DNA from: Massariosphaeria phaeospora
Lineage: Eukaryota; Ascomycota; Dothideomycetes; Pleosporales
Length of the DNA: 64,000 bases
Assembly: GCA_011032825.1 (NCBI GenBank)
Contig: JAADJZ010000002.1
Span: 372,001-436,000 of the forward strand
Direction: 5' to 3'
In this document: positions 1-12,289 of the stretch, piece after piece
Layout: each line of letters opens with the position of its first letter
Position numbering within the stretch: position 1 is the first letter of the stretch
Translations under genes and position numbers: made by a program
The notes under the pieces: generated by a model
Told to the model about the DNA's origin: nothing
Seen by the model: only the letters and a program-made list of their open reading frames with translations
Databases searched by the model: none

Positions 1-1321
1 CTACTAAGTCTTCTGTCTGCATACGTTCCGAATATCTTTAGATGTAAGTACTCCCGATTGAGCGGTATAGATAACTAGCGCTCACAGTTGTAGACATCTT
101 CAAGACGTTTGGGGAACCTACGAATACGTCGGCCGAGATCAAAGTCCTGAAATGGTTCTACGTGTTCCAAGTCACTCAAGTCTTTCTTGTCAACACTATA
201 TCCTCGGGCGCAGCAGCAGTGATTTCGGAGATCACATCAAGTCCCTCCGCGGTACCCACGCTACTGGCTCAAAACTTGCCCAAGGCAGCGAACTCGTATC
301 TCACGTACTTCATTGTCCAGGGCCTAACGAGCTCGTCTAATAATTTGCTGAATCATTCCGACCTCCTCTCCTTCATTGGCTTAGGTTACCTCTTTGACAA
401 AACACCGCGTCAGAAGTATAACAGGTATACCAGTTTGAAGGGGTTGGCCTGGGGAAAAGTCTTTCCCAAGTACGCGAATTTTGCCATCATTGGTAAGTAG
501 ATCTTTCCAGCACCCGAACCACATTACTAACGCGCGTAGCCATCGTATACTCCTGCATTGCACCTCTAGTACTCGGCTTCGCGGCTGTTGGACTCTGTCT
601 CTTCTACTTCAGCTACCGCTATATGCTGCTCTTCACCGTGCAGCCTAAAATCGACACCAAGGGCCACTGCTACACCCTCGCTCTCCAACAAATCCTCACG
701 GGCGTCTACATCGCCGAGCTCTGCCTCCTCGGCCTCTTCAGCCTCAACGGAGCCACCGGCCCCGCCATCATGCTCGCCGTCCTCCTCGCCTGCACCGTCC
801 TCTACAACATCACAACGAACAAATACTTCTCGCCCCTCGAGACCTACCTCCCCGCCGACCTCGCCGTCGAATCCGAAGACGAACAAGCCCCGCTGCTGTC
901 CGCCGCCGAAGAAGGCGAAGCGCACTCTGCATCGCACATCCACCGCCTCGGCACGCAAGCCCGCGTCCCACAGCAGGTCATCGACCCGCTCGCACGCTTC
1001 TTCGAGCCGCACGTCTACGCCTCGTACAAGGTCATGAAGGCCTGGCTCGACGACGGCGACTTCGACGACGCCGCCGTGCCGCAATACACCGAAGACGCCC
1101 TGAAGAAAGCGTATCTGAACCCCGCGTTTACGAGTGCGACGCCGTTGGTCTGGCTCGCTAGAGACGAGATGGGCGTGTCGAAACATGAGGTGTGGGAGCT
1201 GGAGGCTGGGGGGTTCAAGTGTAGTGATGAGGGGGCGTGGATCGACAAGGATGGCAGGTTGCGGTGGAATGAGAGGGATTTTGGGGAGGTGCCGGTGTTT
1301 AGGGAGGGGGTTAAGTGGTAG
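1..1321 (+). CDS. CSC1/OSCA-type (DUF221) stress-gated cation channel, 3' part
   Basis: Exons 1-43, 94-492 and 540-1321 (introns 44-93 and 493-539, both GT-AG) give 407 C-terminal residues; the 5' end lies before the window. The first two exons match the RSN1/7TM core of fungal CSC1 channels: a WFYVFQVTQVFLVNTISSG-type helix, a second-exon helix around YRYMLLF, and a segment ending in NKYFSPLETYLP. The tail resembles the PHM7_ext domain (a SDEGAWIDKDG motif near the end). The family forms calcium-permeable, osmotically gated cation channels in the plasma or internal membranes. The frame is open through both junctions and ends in TAG at 1319-1321. Which paralogue this is (CSC1, PHM7 or RSN1) cannot be decided without the N-terminus. 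Nothing looks broken. A 206-codon open frame on the opposite strand is only its shadow. Confidence 0.93.
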
Positions 1322-1965
1322 GGCGCGGGTTGGGGGTGATGTACGGGATGGGATGGGATGGGACGGGTGTGTGACTGGTAGTGTAGAGTTTGTACAGTAT
1401 CCGAGAACGGAATTTCCTACCTGTGTTGACTGCCGTGTATCGCATACATGAGCCAGTATGCAGGAATTAGTATCGGGTGAAGTATACCCCTACGTAAACA
1501 GGTGCCTTCCCCACGTCAGTTCAGTTCTGATGTTCAGCAGCCCGACCTTCCTCCCCCAACTCTAACCACACGCCCTACCATTCCCCCGCTCCGCACTAGT
1601 CTACCTCCCTACCGCCGTGCACACGCAAACCCTCCCTTACCCTCAGGTCGGTTCTGGTGTACGCACACGCACACCTTGATTCAACGCTCCTGATCGGAAA
1701 ACCCATGCATTCGGTTTTCTCAACGGGTTGTTTGTTTCACTGGGCTTGATAGTCGATACCTATGTGTTAGCAAACAACATGGTGGTGTACGTTGCCTCAC
1801 CAAGGCGTCGAGACTACGCCGGTGTATCGGAAGGGCACTCTCGGTAGGTTGCCGCACTTACTCACACACCCACTCACTTACTGTATAGCCCAGCGGCCGG
1901 AACCCCTCTTTCTCTCCCTCTCCCTTTCAAGATCAACACCCAAAAACTTAAAAAGTGCCCCAGGC

Positions 1966-1987
1966 GACCCGACCCGACCCGACCCGA
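1966..1987 (+). repeat. GACCC pentanucleotide tandem repeat
   Basis: Four perfect GACCC units plus a partial fifth, in the intergenic stretch downstream of the CSC1 gene. Confidence 0.85.
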
Positions 1988-2170
1988 TCGCCGCTCAAGC
2001 CAGAGCAGCAGAAGAGCACTTAGCTCAGACCGCTCCGAGACGAGACTCGCTCAGATATACCGAATCAAACATGCTCGAGCGCTCTAGACGTGGTATGTAC
2101 CTACAATACAGCCGTGCAATGGCAAATCATCATGCCATGCATGTTTATCCGATTCTTCGTTCCTGGCACA

Positions 2171-2206
2171 CAGCTTAGCTGAGCTGAGCTCAGCTGAACT
2201 GAGCTG
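2171..2206. repeat. AGCT/GAGCT-rich palindromic run
   Basis: Overlapping AGCTGAGCT and AGCTCAGCT units form a self-complementary run that could fold into a hairpin centred on GAGCTC. No gene is nearby. Confidence 0.7.
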
Positions 2207-5200
2207 GAGTCAGAGAGTCCGAATTCGAAACTTGGCTCATAGCCCTCCCTCGTTGGGGTGGATTGGATTGGGTTGGGTTCGAATATATGAAGATCATGGG
2301 CATGGGTGCTGTAAGCTTATAGCAAGAGGTTTGAACCTCCGTTGACTGGTAGCAAAGAAATGAATGTAGACTATTTTCTCATCTCCTTGTTGTGTAGGGT
2401 TAGGGTTGTGTATGCCTGGCGCGAGCACGACGATATGATGTGTGGTATACGTGAATGAGTGGTAGTAGATACCGCGTGTTTGTGGGGCGGTGGTGCGGTT
2501 GGGTTGAGTTGTAGTGGACGATTGGTTTGCGAGGTACTTTCAACCTCGTAGGAAAAGGTCCTGCGGTTCAACTGTAGCTACTGATGATTAGGTCGACCGA
2601 CGTACCTACTGACGATCCAATGCAGAGAGCTGGATCTTGCTTGCGGCGCATTAGTGTGAGGGGGGGTTTGATTGCGAGTTATCGAGGGCTAATAGTAAAG
2701 TGCATATGTACTGTTTGTCAGGTGGTTGGCATATACAGGCGCAGGACTAGGGTTAAAGTGTTGTTGCAGAGACATTGTGTTGTTACTTGGTTTCGTTTGG
2801 ATACCTTCTGTCGCGCCGACCGACTTAGACATTGCGTCTAGCACCTACAGTCATGCAGGCGACTCTTCAAGTAAAGTGAAAGTCGTGAACATATGGACAT
2901 ACATGTGCTTGTGTTTGGGTCTTGGACGTTGTGACAGGAACGTCACCTCAACTCGAAGATGAGAATTTCGCAGTGGGGTTGAGAGTACGATTATGTGGCG
3001 TGGATGTTGAATGGGGACAACTCCTGTTGTTGATTGATCGTACGCAAACATATGGGCCGATCCTATCGCATCCCCAATGATGTAGTACGAAGTATCGATT
3101 CCAGCGGACCGTTCATTAGGAGCTACGGAGTTGAGGGGATTCTAAAGACCGTGGTATGGTAAATCATTAGTGCGTGGAGGATGTGACTATCGATTCAAAC
3201 CTTCCCCCCTCCTCTACCCGTGATAGTCGCGTCTCCTTTAGCATCGTGAACATCTCGCGTTTCATTTTTCCCCAACGCGTTCGCTATGATGCTGTGATGT
3301 CAAGTTGGGTGGGTCAATGATTGTAGCGCGATTAGTTCGGTACCAGCGTTGGACGCGTTGTCCAGACAATAAGGGTTGCTTGGCGATATCTAGAACCGGG
3401 AGCCTACCCGTGCTCGTAGAAACTTTTTGAACGGCTTGGAAGTGGGGAGTCGCGGAGTAGCGGCCGCGATGCATTAGGGGCCGAGGTTGGACCATGGTCT
3501 CATCGTGATGATAGCGGGTAAGGTTTCTGAATATGGGAGATTGTGATGTGATGAATATGAAGGACCGAGGAAATGGAAGTGCGGGGTTGCTAATCCGTTG
3601 CGATTCCTACTTGTGCTGTGGTCCAAGTGCGCATTCCAGCAGGATCTACTTTATCTTCCAACTGGGCATACTCAGGTAGATAGAGGTTATTGAACTATAC
3701 CTCTTCCTTTAAAGTAAAGTAGCACTGCGAGGCTGTTGCGGGTTTCAGTTCAGATGCTCGAAATGGCGTCAAAACGTCATCAAAGACACAGGAACCGTGT
3801 GCTTTTCTTTTCTAAGCCGGCGTGACTTGTATAGAGACTGTCGAAGGCGCGGAGGATCTGTGCGCAAATGTTGGGTAACTAGAAGGATTCCCGTGTCAGG
3901 TTTAGGCAGGAAATTTGGGGGACTGGACAGCACAACTGTCTGGTTCTAGTTTTTGTCCAGCGCTGAATGGTAGTTGGAGGTGAAGAATAGTTGTCGACCA
4001 ACTGCGGCACGCGCGGTGTTGTGGCATGACATGCAGTGCTAACATATAGTGGGTCAGCAATAAATCTCAGCTCCAAACCTATTGCATATATGCCAGGAGA
4101 GCTGTTATGTCACACCGGATAGTGACGGCGCGGTACGACAGGCTCTGAGACTGGAAAATTCTTTCTCTGGGCGATCGGGCGTTTCTTACGGTGAAGCATC
4201 GACGTTGAGAAGTTTGCTCACTAGCCGTGAAGTGTGGATACCGCACAGCCCACAGGTCTCATGTTGTGTCCGGGCAACGCCAACGGCATCGTAAGCGACA
4301 GCATGTTCGACCGGCAATCCCTTCGCGGCGACTCGCGGTGTCACAGAGGCTAGGTACTTCGCGTCGTGGTACCTCTGGCGACCGTAGTCAAGGCAATTGA
4401 CGTCTGCGGCCCATGCCTAGTACGGTTTGTAGGACGAAAATTTGAGAAAAACTGTGTTGCAGCAAGTGACCTTGCTTGACTGGGAGGGACCACTGCACGC
4501 GAGTCATCCTTTGCCTCGGGGTCGGTCTTGCGGACGCTGACGAGCCATGGCGGAACAGAATAATGGGTTCATCGCGAGGTGGTCGCGTGTGAGGCTCAAG
4601 CACTTAAAGTACGCGTTGGGGACGCGGTCGTGACGAAACAATCTCGGTGGAGGCTGGAGACGAGGTGCAGGCGGATATCGGCTCGTACGACTAGCGTTAG
4701 CATTTAGCTGCAGACGAGAGTCTCGGATTTCAGGGAATTGTCATGCTGATGTTGGCATTTGTCTGAGCCGCGTCAAAAGAACAATTGGAGGCCGCGCTAA
4801 GGGCGAAACAATGAGCCAGCCAGCCGCATATTCTCCAGACATGGTGATGCAGAGTTGCGAGTGCGAATCGTTGTGCTCCCACGAGTGGTTCGCCAGACAA
4901 TCTGAGATGCTCAAGCAGCAGCTCCTGCTTGCTGCATACGCCTTCTCATAGGACGCAGCTTTGGCGGAGCACTTTGGCTCTCTATGCAAGTGAGGCACGC
5001 CCAAGCCGGCGATGGTCGTCCGCTCTCCGTGTCCTTACTCAACGTGATATGCACGAAGGCTGGAACAGTTACGCCTCTCCACCCCACTGCGTCAGGTAGA
5101 GCGGATTACTCTTACGCTGTTAAGGCGCTGTCACGGTGACCCATTAACCATGTCGTTGCATGCGGCAGAGACGGGCCTAGAAATAGCCTTCATCCGCGCC

Positions 5201-7648
5201 TGAATCCCGCAAACGCCAACCCCGCAAAGAGCGAAGCTCCGGCAAGGGAGGCTCGTCGATAGACGATTTCTGGAAATTCGCAGCGGAGGCTTGCAGGCAG
5301 ATACGAAGTCATCAACAAGCGCCGTCTTGCCACACGGGTAGACAGCATCTCCAATTTTAACTGAGACGCGTCTATGGAGTGTCGGCATCGCCTTGTGAGA
5401 TTGTCATCATTAGAAACCGTCGATTGAGAAAGTGTCCAGCGTGGGGGGAAAGGACTAATAAGTCCGCCGCTCGAATAAATCGCTGTACGGTGTCCTGCAA
5501 GGGAAGAATGGCTGTATTACTCCGGTTGGAAGCTCTGGTAGCGACGTGCCATGATCACTAGAGCACGGCGTAAGAGGAGTTTCCTTTATAGTAATGCACC
5601 ATGCAGAAGGAGCGTGAGCATCGAGCCGTACTGCCTTTTCAGTTGTTTGTCTCAGCACACGGGCGCGAAGATGAACGTGGGCTCGGAACAGGTCTTCCAG
5701 CCAGCCCAGTGTCGAGCGTGACGGCGGAGGGGTCCGAGGGCGTACAACACGGCTCCAACAAGTGCTGGTGTCCGCTTTCATGTCTTAAGCCGCGCAACTA
5801 AAAGGAGAAGGCGCGCGGAGGGTCTGAGGCGCTTAAGCAGCGGCTCATCAGCCATCAAATATGACGATATTCAGGAGCGGTGTTGCCTTCATCACAGACG
5901 ACTTGGCGCAGCAGCATATGCCAGGGGAATCCACGCCGGCGTGGACAGGCATGGCGGTCCCGGCCTTGGGGGCGACAGAGCCTGAGCCGGCAGCCACAGC
6001 TGGAGGCATGGGCTTGGCGGCACCGAAAGCAAGATGTTTCGAGCTGCAGAGGCGGGGGTTGCTGGGAAAGATTGGACAGCGATCGTGGGACTCTTGCTGC
6101 AACCCTGTGTAGCGTGCATGTGCGTTGGCTTCTGCTCGCAGCTCCAGGCTGACCGGCGCTGGTGATTCGAGCGGGCACTGGCGAGGACGGCGAGCCACCC
6201 AGGCTGGCAGCGGGCTCACTTCAGCCGTGTCGCGAGGGTGGTGCTGGTCGACGGCAGACGGTAGATGGCGGTGGTGTAGGAGCAGTGGAGGCGGCGTCGC
6301 AGAACGCGGCCACGGCGACCGCAACGCGTACAAGTACAGGCAGATACGGGGCCGATACTTGTGAGAGGTCGCGGGCAGGTGAGGCCGTGATGGGGCACGA
6401 CAGCCTCCAGGCGGCGGCGCTGCGGCCCACAGCGCGGTGAGCCGTGGCCGTCGCATCGCGCAACGCACTGGGCAGCGGCGACATTTGCGCTTCGACGCGT
6501 GCGAAGAGGGAGCGTGTTCCTGGGCCACAGCCAGCGGCCGCAAAAGTAAAAACGCCACGACGCCGCACGACTCCGGCGCCGGCGCGCGCGTATTGGCTGT
6601 GGGCGCTGCTGGGTGGTGGTGACGGTGGTGTTCCTTGCTGGGGGTTGCCCGACGCAGCCTAGGCCCGCCGCTCCACCCAGCGCTGCTCACCACCGCTGGG
6701 CGCTGCTGGCCCGTCGATTTCTCTCCAACCCAGCCTTGGCCCGTCTGAACCTCTTCGCTCTTCATCCTCTCCTCTCCGCTCGTTTCCCCCCTTCTCCCCT
6801 CCCACCCGCCTCCCTACCACGGTCGGAGCAATTGAGTCCTGGATCGATGGAGTGCTGACCTGTCTCGGCCCTGTCTGTCCATATACTCCCCGCCTGCTCC
6901 TCTCGGTGTCCCCCCAAGCCGACCGTCTCTCTCTGAATAGGATCCCTCGAAGCGTACCAGAGTCCCTCTGTACCTTCAGGCTCCATTCGCCCCTCTCGCC
7001 CCCTCCTCCGCCTCTCCTCCACGCAGAGACTCGAGTTCCAGCACTCGCCGTCAGCTCAGCTCGCTGCCCTGTTCTGTTCCCGCGGACAGAGCACTCGCTT
7101 GCCCGACCTCCTCTCCGACCCGCCTCGTGTACCACCACCCTCTGTACGCTTTGACGTAGTTGGTTGGGCTGTATCAGGTAGGTTCTTTCCATGGTCTCTT
7201 TCTCGTCTAGGAAGACAGTTCTGGTGGTGCTTGTGATTGGTCACCCCTTTCGTCGACGCCCGCCCGGATCAGGAAGTTGCGAGGGGTTGACGACAGCTTG
7301 TTGGAGCCATCCGCTGCGTCCACACGATATCCAGGCCCCGAAAGCAGTGGGAGCGACGGTGGCAGTAGAGGAGCATGGCCAGCGGTAGCGTGAAAAGGGA
7401 ACGAGGGAGCGGTTGAGGGTACAAAATGCGAGATTGGACGTGAAGAATTGGGGGGGAAAGTGCATGCCAGGCGCACCTCGGATTGCACCTGCCTCCTCCC
7501 CCCGATGGTTGCTGCACACGTCGTCGACCGCCACCCTGCGCCAGGCAACCGTCCCGCACAGTATATCCAGGCTATCGCCTTATCGCCGCCGCCGCCGCCG
7601 ATAAGCTCGCCGGCTTCACTCCCGCGGTCGACTTCTTCACCGCGCTCC

Positions 7649-7654
7649 ACGCGT
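7649..7654. promoter_or_regulatory. ACGCGT (MluI cell-cycle box) candidate
   Basis: Exact ACGCGT about 1.0 kb before the cyclin start codon; a second lies at 6495-6500 inside an imperfect CTTCG/CGAAG inverted repeat. MBF-type factors bind this motif at G1/S genes. The distance to the ATG makes function uncertain. Confidence 0.3.
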
Positions 7655-8033
7655 TTGCACCCCGGGCGTTACCACCCATGGGCCCTCACCCTGATTCACC
7701 GCCGTTGTCAAAAGGCTAGCGGCTACGCGACCTGAATTTTCGCCAGGAGAGGTTTTACATATTTCCTCGACTCCAATTTCCGAGCCTCAGGACCAGCGAT
7801 TCCGGACTCAGAACCTTAACACTCTCCCTCCCGGATTGGACGAAGCCTACACTCTCCAGCTGCCTATTGGATCTCGATTGCCCTGCAGCACCGTTGCGTC
7901 TACCGCTTGCCAGACTAGTCCATGTACTAATTGCTGTCTTCGCAGTGTCCCGTCGCTATACCAAGACACCACGACAGGCCGCACCCACCGCTGTCTCTCG
8001 CACCCTTCAGTCGTCTGAAGGCCTGCAACCAAA

Positions 8034-8075
8034 GTGAGTTGCATCGCCACATTAGCTGTTAACCCAGACTTACAG
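8034..8075 (+). other. Candidate 5'-UTR intron upstream of the cyclin
   Basis: GTGAGT donor, a GCTGTTAAC branch-like site and a TTACAG acceptor within 42 nt. It is at the short end for ascomycete introns. No coding frame depends on it. Confidence 0.35.
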
Positions 8076-8364
8076 ATCCTTACAGAACCGTGATTGCCAG
8101 ATCTGGAATCTTCGCATTCCCCGTTCACTTGGCGATCCGCTCGCCGCTCCGAAACCCACCGGCGGACTCGTTAACTCGTGCTCTGCTCTCCCTTTACCGT
8201 CCTCGCGAGGCTGGACAATAGAAAGCCACTGTCCATTCCAGCTCTTCACTCCTGGATGCAACTAGCAAGGAGCTCGATCTTTCAGACTTCTTTACTTGTC
8301 CTTTTCTCGGTTCCTTCCGTGCCCGCCGCTCACTCTTTAACGTAATAATTTAATTCTTCCAGGT

Positions 8365-8478
8365 ATGAGGAATTCCCTGGGGCCTTGCTCCAACTTATAC
8401 ATACCGCCTGTGCTAACGCTAGTCTCAGGCTCTGCTATCTATACCCGTTCTCGCCCACCAACGCTCCGAGGACCCTAG
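8365..8478 (+). other. Upstream open reading frame (37 codons) in the cyclin leader
   Basis: An ATG at 8365 opens a 37-codon frame that ends in TAG at 8476-8478, 203 nt before the cyclin ATG. If the leader is transcribed as proposed, it would reduce or gate cyclin translation. Its peptide is not recognised. Confidence 0.4.
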
Positions 8479-8681
8479 CCAGTGACCTTCCTTCAACGCC
8501 ATTACCAACTAATTACAGTCTTTGCAACCATTGCCTTTCGGCTGCCACTCTCTAGCCCGGTTCATACTTCGAGCCTTCCATTCTTTCTAGGCCAAGCCCA
8601 TACCTCGGTCTACAGTGAATCTAGTCTATCCCGGAGAATTGACGTCCACTCTTTCGACGACTCTCAACTACACCTAGCATC

Positions 8682-9959
8682 ATGGCGTACCAGCAACTGA
8701 CCCAGTCCCGATATGGGCAGTGTGATTCGTACTTTGTAGAGGCCCACGATGATGGCATCTACGCCGTCCGCGCAGAGGCACGTGAGCGTGCTAGAGCAAT
8801 CGCACGTCTGCAACAGCGAGCTCTCGCAGAAGAACTATCGAGGTTGACTGCGGACGAATATCAAGAGGACATCATGGATCATATGGAGCACATGGAGGTT
8901 TGTGGTCCCAGCTATAACCCGTATCCTTGTGTTAACAAGTCTTAGTCTCAGACCATTCCCGACGTGAATTCAATCGACATCCAATCTGAGATTCAATGGT
9001 TTATGCGGCCTTACCTCCTCGATTTCCTGGTCGAAGCCCATGCTGCTTTCCAATTACTACCGGAAACTCTCTTCCTTGCCGTCAATCTTCTGGATCGCTA
9101 CTGCTCGCGCCGTGTTGTCTACAAGCGACACTACCAACTAGTAGGCTGCGCTGCTCTCCTCATCGCTGCTAAGTACGGTGACAAAAAAGACCGGGTACCA
9201 ACTGTACGGGAACTGAAGTCAATGTGTTGCTCACTGTATGACGACGAGATGTTCACACAGATGGAGTGGCATGTGCTCCAGACCCTCAACTGGATTGTTG
9301 GCCACCCAACTGTGGATGCTTTTCTCCAGGTTGCTCTCGCGGAAGGTCCCTTTGACCTGGAGGTCGAACACATGACTTTGTACATCGCCGAGATCGCACT
9401 TTTCCACAGGGAGTTCGTCTCCACCCGGCCCTCTGTGCTTGCCCGGTCAGCACTTGCCTTGGCAAGGTGCATTTTGTCCCGGAACCAAGCGAAGACTTCG
9501 GAATGGTCTGGTGCATACGATCCCCAGACCGTGATGAACCTGTCGAACCACTTGTATCAGCCTTCCCAGGTCCTCTCCCGCAAATACGCATCCATGCATC
9601 TCTCAAGCGTATCGACTTCTGTAGACGAGTTTCTTGAACACCAAGCGCAACTCGCACGACGAGCTGCCGCACCCCCTACACCCCCAGCCACAGTCAGCCT
9701 ACAAGAGCCGAAGCCCGTGATGGCCATGTACGGCCCACAAACGCCCCAGAAGCCCCATTACGGAGCCGTTGTGCAGCATGGATGCCTCACTCCACCAATC
9801 ACACCTGAGAATGACCAGTTCGGCCATAGCAATATGATAAAAGGTCAAGCGATTCACCACGCATATCCCACCACGCCAACTCCGGATCACCCTTCGAACA
9901 TCCCGCACCAAGCTCAGTTCTATCACAACAACCCCTATCTCCAGGCTCAACATGTCTAG
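8682..9959 (+). CDS. G1/S cyclin (fungal CLN/Puc1 type)
   Basis: Exons 8682-8897 and 8946-9959 (intron 8898-8945) encode 409 residues. The ATG has a good context (ATCATGG). An N-terminal cyclin box spans about residues 85-200: the RPYLLDFLVEAHAAF helix, the NLLDRYCSRR helix, LVGCAALLIAAKY, then a MEWHVLQTLNW segment, all typical of filamentous-fungal G1 cyclins that activate the Cdc28/Cdk1 kinase at START. The C-terminal third is low-complexity and rich in Thr-Pro sites (LTPPITPEN, PTTPTPDHP), as expected for a cyclin degraded through Cdk phosphorylation and SCF ubiquitylation. It has a very long upstream region with an upstream frame, so translational control is plausible. Confidence 0.94.
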
Positions 9960-10931
9960 TAGCTGATGCAACGAAGTTGCTGCTAGCGTCGGACGTCGAA
10001 TACCCCAGCCAAAGGACTTGCCTGTTGCCAATGTCCTCATGGTACTTCCTATTTCATTGTATCAAAAGTCCCGTGTATGAGCGTCATAGCATGGTCATCT
10101 TCTCCGGCATTGCGAGCGTTTGTGTTTATCTGCTGCGATATCAAAGATCTTTCGTCAGTTTCTCTCGAGCGATTTCTTTTGTTACCATTCCACCTATCTG
10201 TCACCTTCCCTATAAGGCCTCGTCAGTACAAAAGTAAGGTCCACGTGGCGGTCAACCCCCCGATGGAGCAAGCAGCCCGATGTAACATCCATCTAATTTG
10301 GGTCTGCTGCTCTAATGGACGATTCGGATAGTCGAGGACAGGCTCAAATTGAACATGGAAAGGTCTCTTACCAGGACCGCCCCCGCACAACGAAACTCCC
10401 TCGCTCGTCGTTATCTATTTGAGCGAGGAGAGACATTCTTCTGTTTTCCCTTTACTTTGATCCCTTTTAATGTGCAAGGAATCGAGATTTGGTGTACTGC
10501 GGAGGAACAGCGAAAAAAATTACATAGCGTTGTATGAGCTGAGGAGGGCTCATTCAGATTGTCTCGACAGCAGAGCTGGAAGGTCATGACGAGCATTAGT
10601 TACAGAAAATAAGGTCAAAAAAGGATCAATTGGTGTTCACGCGCGCATAACGTCCCCTTGTCTTCCAATGTGTTTCAGTGTGCCATGGGGGCCCCTCCGC
10701 TTGGAGTTTCATAGGCCCAGGCTGGGTCTCCGTTGGATGCAACAGGCGAGTAAATACATGGTGCTTGCTTCCGGCTTCATAACACAACCTGCGGCGCCGG
10801 CTGTTCCAAAGCCTTTCTATGCAACAGCTTTTTCAAAGCTCCATCAACTCGGATCTTCCTTCTAACTCTGAACCCACACAGCTCGGCTCCATACTGCTGC
10901 ACACACTCACACACACAGACAGACATACACC
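9960..10931. other. Intergenic: cyclin 3' flank and promoter of the next gene
   Basis: No supported gene. The last 35 nt before the next ATG are a CA-rich run typical of a short fungal leader. Confidence 0.6.
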
Positions 10932-11451
10932 ATGGCACCAGTAAGCAGCCCATCTCCATCCCCTACTTATCAACTTCCCCCCATCGCCTGCAGCCCACTA
11001 ATCAAACCCGGTAACCAAACAGCCCTCCTCCTCCTCCGTCCGCATCTCCTTCACCCACCCACCCGTCTCCAAACTCAAAACCTACATCCCGCTCGTCGCG
11101 CGCTCGCACTCCTACTACACCGACAACTACACCGACAACTACACCGACAACTACGACCACGACAACGCAGACACGCTGCTCTGCCCGCGCTACGCCGATG
11201 ACGACGCTTCGTCTGCTCCGCCCTCGCCGGCGTCGGTTGAGGACTTCGATGATGAGAGAGAGGCGGTGGCTTGGCGGCGCGGGTATACGGAGAGAGGGGC
11301 GAGACCGGAACGGGGAGGTGGTGGTGGCCGTAGGGGGAAGAGGGGATGGGTGGGGGTGATGGTGGTGCTGTTGTTGTTGGCGGGTGGGCTGGGGGTGTAT
11401 GTCGCTGTGAGCAGCAGCAGCAGCGGTAGCCGCAGGGGCGAGGCGAGGTGA
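10932..11451 (+). CDS. Small single-span membrane protein with YTDN repeat, unknown function
   Basis: Assembled from a 9-nt first coding exon (ATG GCA CCA, 10932-10940), an 82-nt intron 10941-11022 (GTAAGC donor, CACTAAT branch, ACAG acceptor) and exon 11023-11451; 145 residues. Visible parts: a Ser-rich start, the tandem repeat YTDN x3 (residues about 35-46), an acidic DDDASS/EDFDDE segment, a basic Gly/Arg stretch, one hydrophobic span (VGVMVVLLLLAGGLGVYVAV) and a short basic Ser/Arg tail. That layout suggests a C-terminally anchored protein with a cytosolic N-terminus, or a type II membrane protein. I do not recognise a family. Support comes from the uninterrupted frame, good splice signals and strong third-position C/G bias. 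Confidence 0.6.
11116..11151 (+). repeat. 12-nt coding tandem repeat (YTDN x3)
   Basis: Three perfect 12-nt units (TACACCGACAAC) inside the small membrane protein gene; the unit length is a multiple of three, so copy-number changes keep the frame. Confidence 0.9.
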
Positions 11452-12289
11452 AGATAGAGTGTCGCAGACGCATCAAGTCCTGCGAAGCTCCTCTAGACGC
11501 CTCCTATCAGTAAAACCTCCTATCCCCGCTGAGCAGTTGGGCCTGGATGCGATTTTCCGGCCCAAATCCAATCCAGACCATGGACCATGCCATGTCTGCC
11601 AGACCGGGCGCTGGCAATTGTAGTCGGAAATCGGTATTAGCCTACATTCAGAGGGGGAGGGTCGTGGGCGCCGCCAGGGAGGCGAGGAACGGAGAAACTG
11701 CGGTATGCGGGATCGGCATGGTATGCGGACTGCCTCTTATCCCTTTACTTTACTAGGATGGTCTAGTCCGCTGGCCTGGAAGGGGCTCGATTGGGTCAAT
11801 AACGAACATATCAGAGACGCGAAGACGCGTAGGATTTTGGAAAGATAGGGGCAGGGAGATTTGGCAGTGTGGCGTGGACGAGATTGCGTTGGTCGAAAGT
11901 TAGATTGTGGTTTGTGTGGTAGCGTGTGAGCTAATACGAAGGCGAATGTTAAGGGACAGTATAGCTGGTAATTTTTTTATGAAGAGGGAAGTGGCGGTCG
12001 TGTGGGTTTGGCTTGGAACAAAAAGGTGTGAAGTGGAGAAATATCCTTGCGAGTGCGTTCGTAAGGTTCGGTGTCGCACGTGATGCTATCGATAAGAAAA
12101 TAGACCCAGAAATCGATACGACTTACAGTACTTCAGATAACATCAAGATCTTCACAGAAAATGCGAATCGCTATATATACGGCTACTAGACTTCTAGCTC
12201 TTCCGTAGCCATCTACCAACATGGTCTCTCAGAACCCATAAACCCATCAAGCCCACATCTGCACCCAACACTCCCCCACTCCACTCCAA
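11452..12289. other. Intergenic: 3' flank and MFS promoter
   Basis: No gene seen. A TATATATA box lies at 12172-12179, 111 nt before the MFS ATG, followed by a C/A-rich leader. Confidence 0.6.
12172..12179 (+). promoter_or_regulatory. TATA-like box upstream of the MFS transporter
   Basis: TATATATA, 111 nt before the start codon. Distance and context fit a core promoter element. Confidence 0.4.

Larger units (their letters stand above)
1322..6660. other. 5.3 kb intergenic stretch, no gene recognised
   Basis: Both strands were read for exon-like runs flanked by splice sites and none was convincing. Open frames are short (at most about 130 codons up to position 5800), mostly lack ATG, and have no conserved look. 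Short simple repeats occur at 1966-1987 and 2171-2206, and two telomere-type TAGGG units at 2395-2407. A larger ATG-started frame begins within 5848-6765 on the minus strand, but in a GC-rich segment where several frames are open at once. The stretch may hold distal regulatory DNA of the cyclin gene, or decayed sequence. Confidence 0.5.
6661..8681 (+). promoter_or_regulatory. Probable promoter and long leader of the G1 cyclin gene
   Basis: From about 6700 to 7150 the plus strand is strongly pyrimidine-rich (long C/T runs), as is common just upstream of transcription starts in filamentous fungi. From there to the cyclin ATG no conserved coding frame is seen. The stretch holds an ACGCGT box (7649-7654), a small intron-like segment (8034-8075) and at least one ATG-started upstream frame (8365-8478). 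Long leaders with upstream frames are known for some fungal G1 cyclins, yeast CLN3 being the classic case. The transcription start itself is inferred. Confidence 0.45.

Noticed and set aside
566..1186. 206-codon minus-strand frame
   Set aside because: Exact antisense shadow of the conserved CSC1 exon, produced by its C/G-biased third positions.
2270..2290. GGTTCGAATA motif resembling a tRNA B box
   Set aside because: No matching A box at the right distance and no cloverleaf could be drawn.
2395..2407. Two telomere-like TAGGG units
   Set aside because: Only two units in unique sequence; chance or a minor protein-binding motif, not a telomere relic.
5848..6765. ATG-started 305-codon frame on the minus strand
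   Set aside because: It lies in a GC-rich segment where other frames on both strands are also open. The protein is a low-complexity Arg/Pro/Ala/His mix without domain or membrane features.
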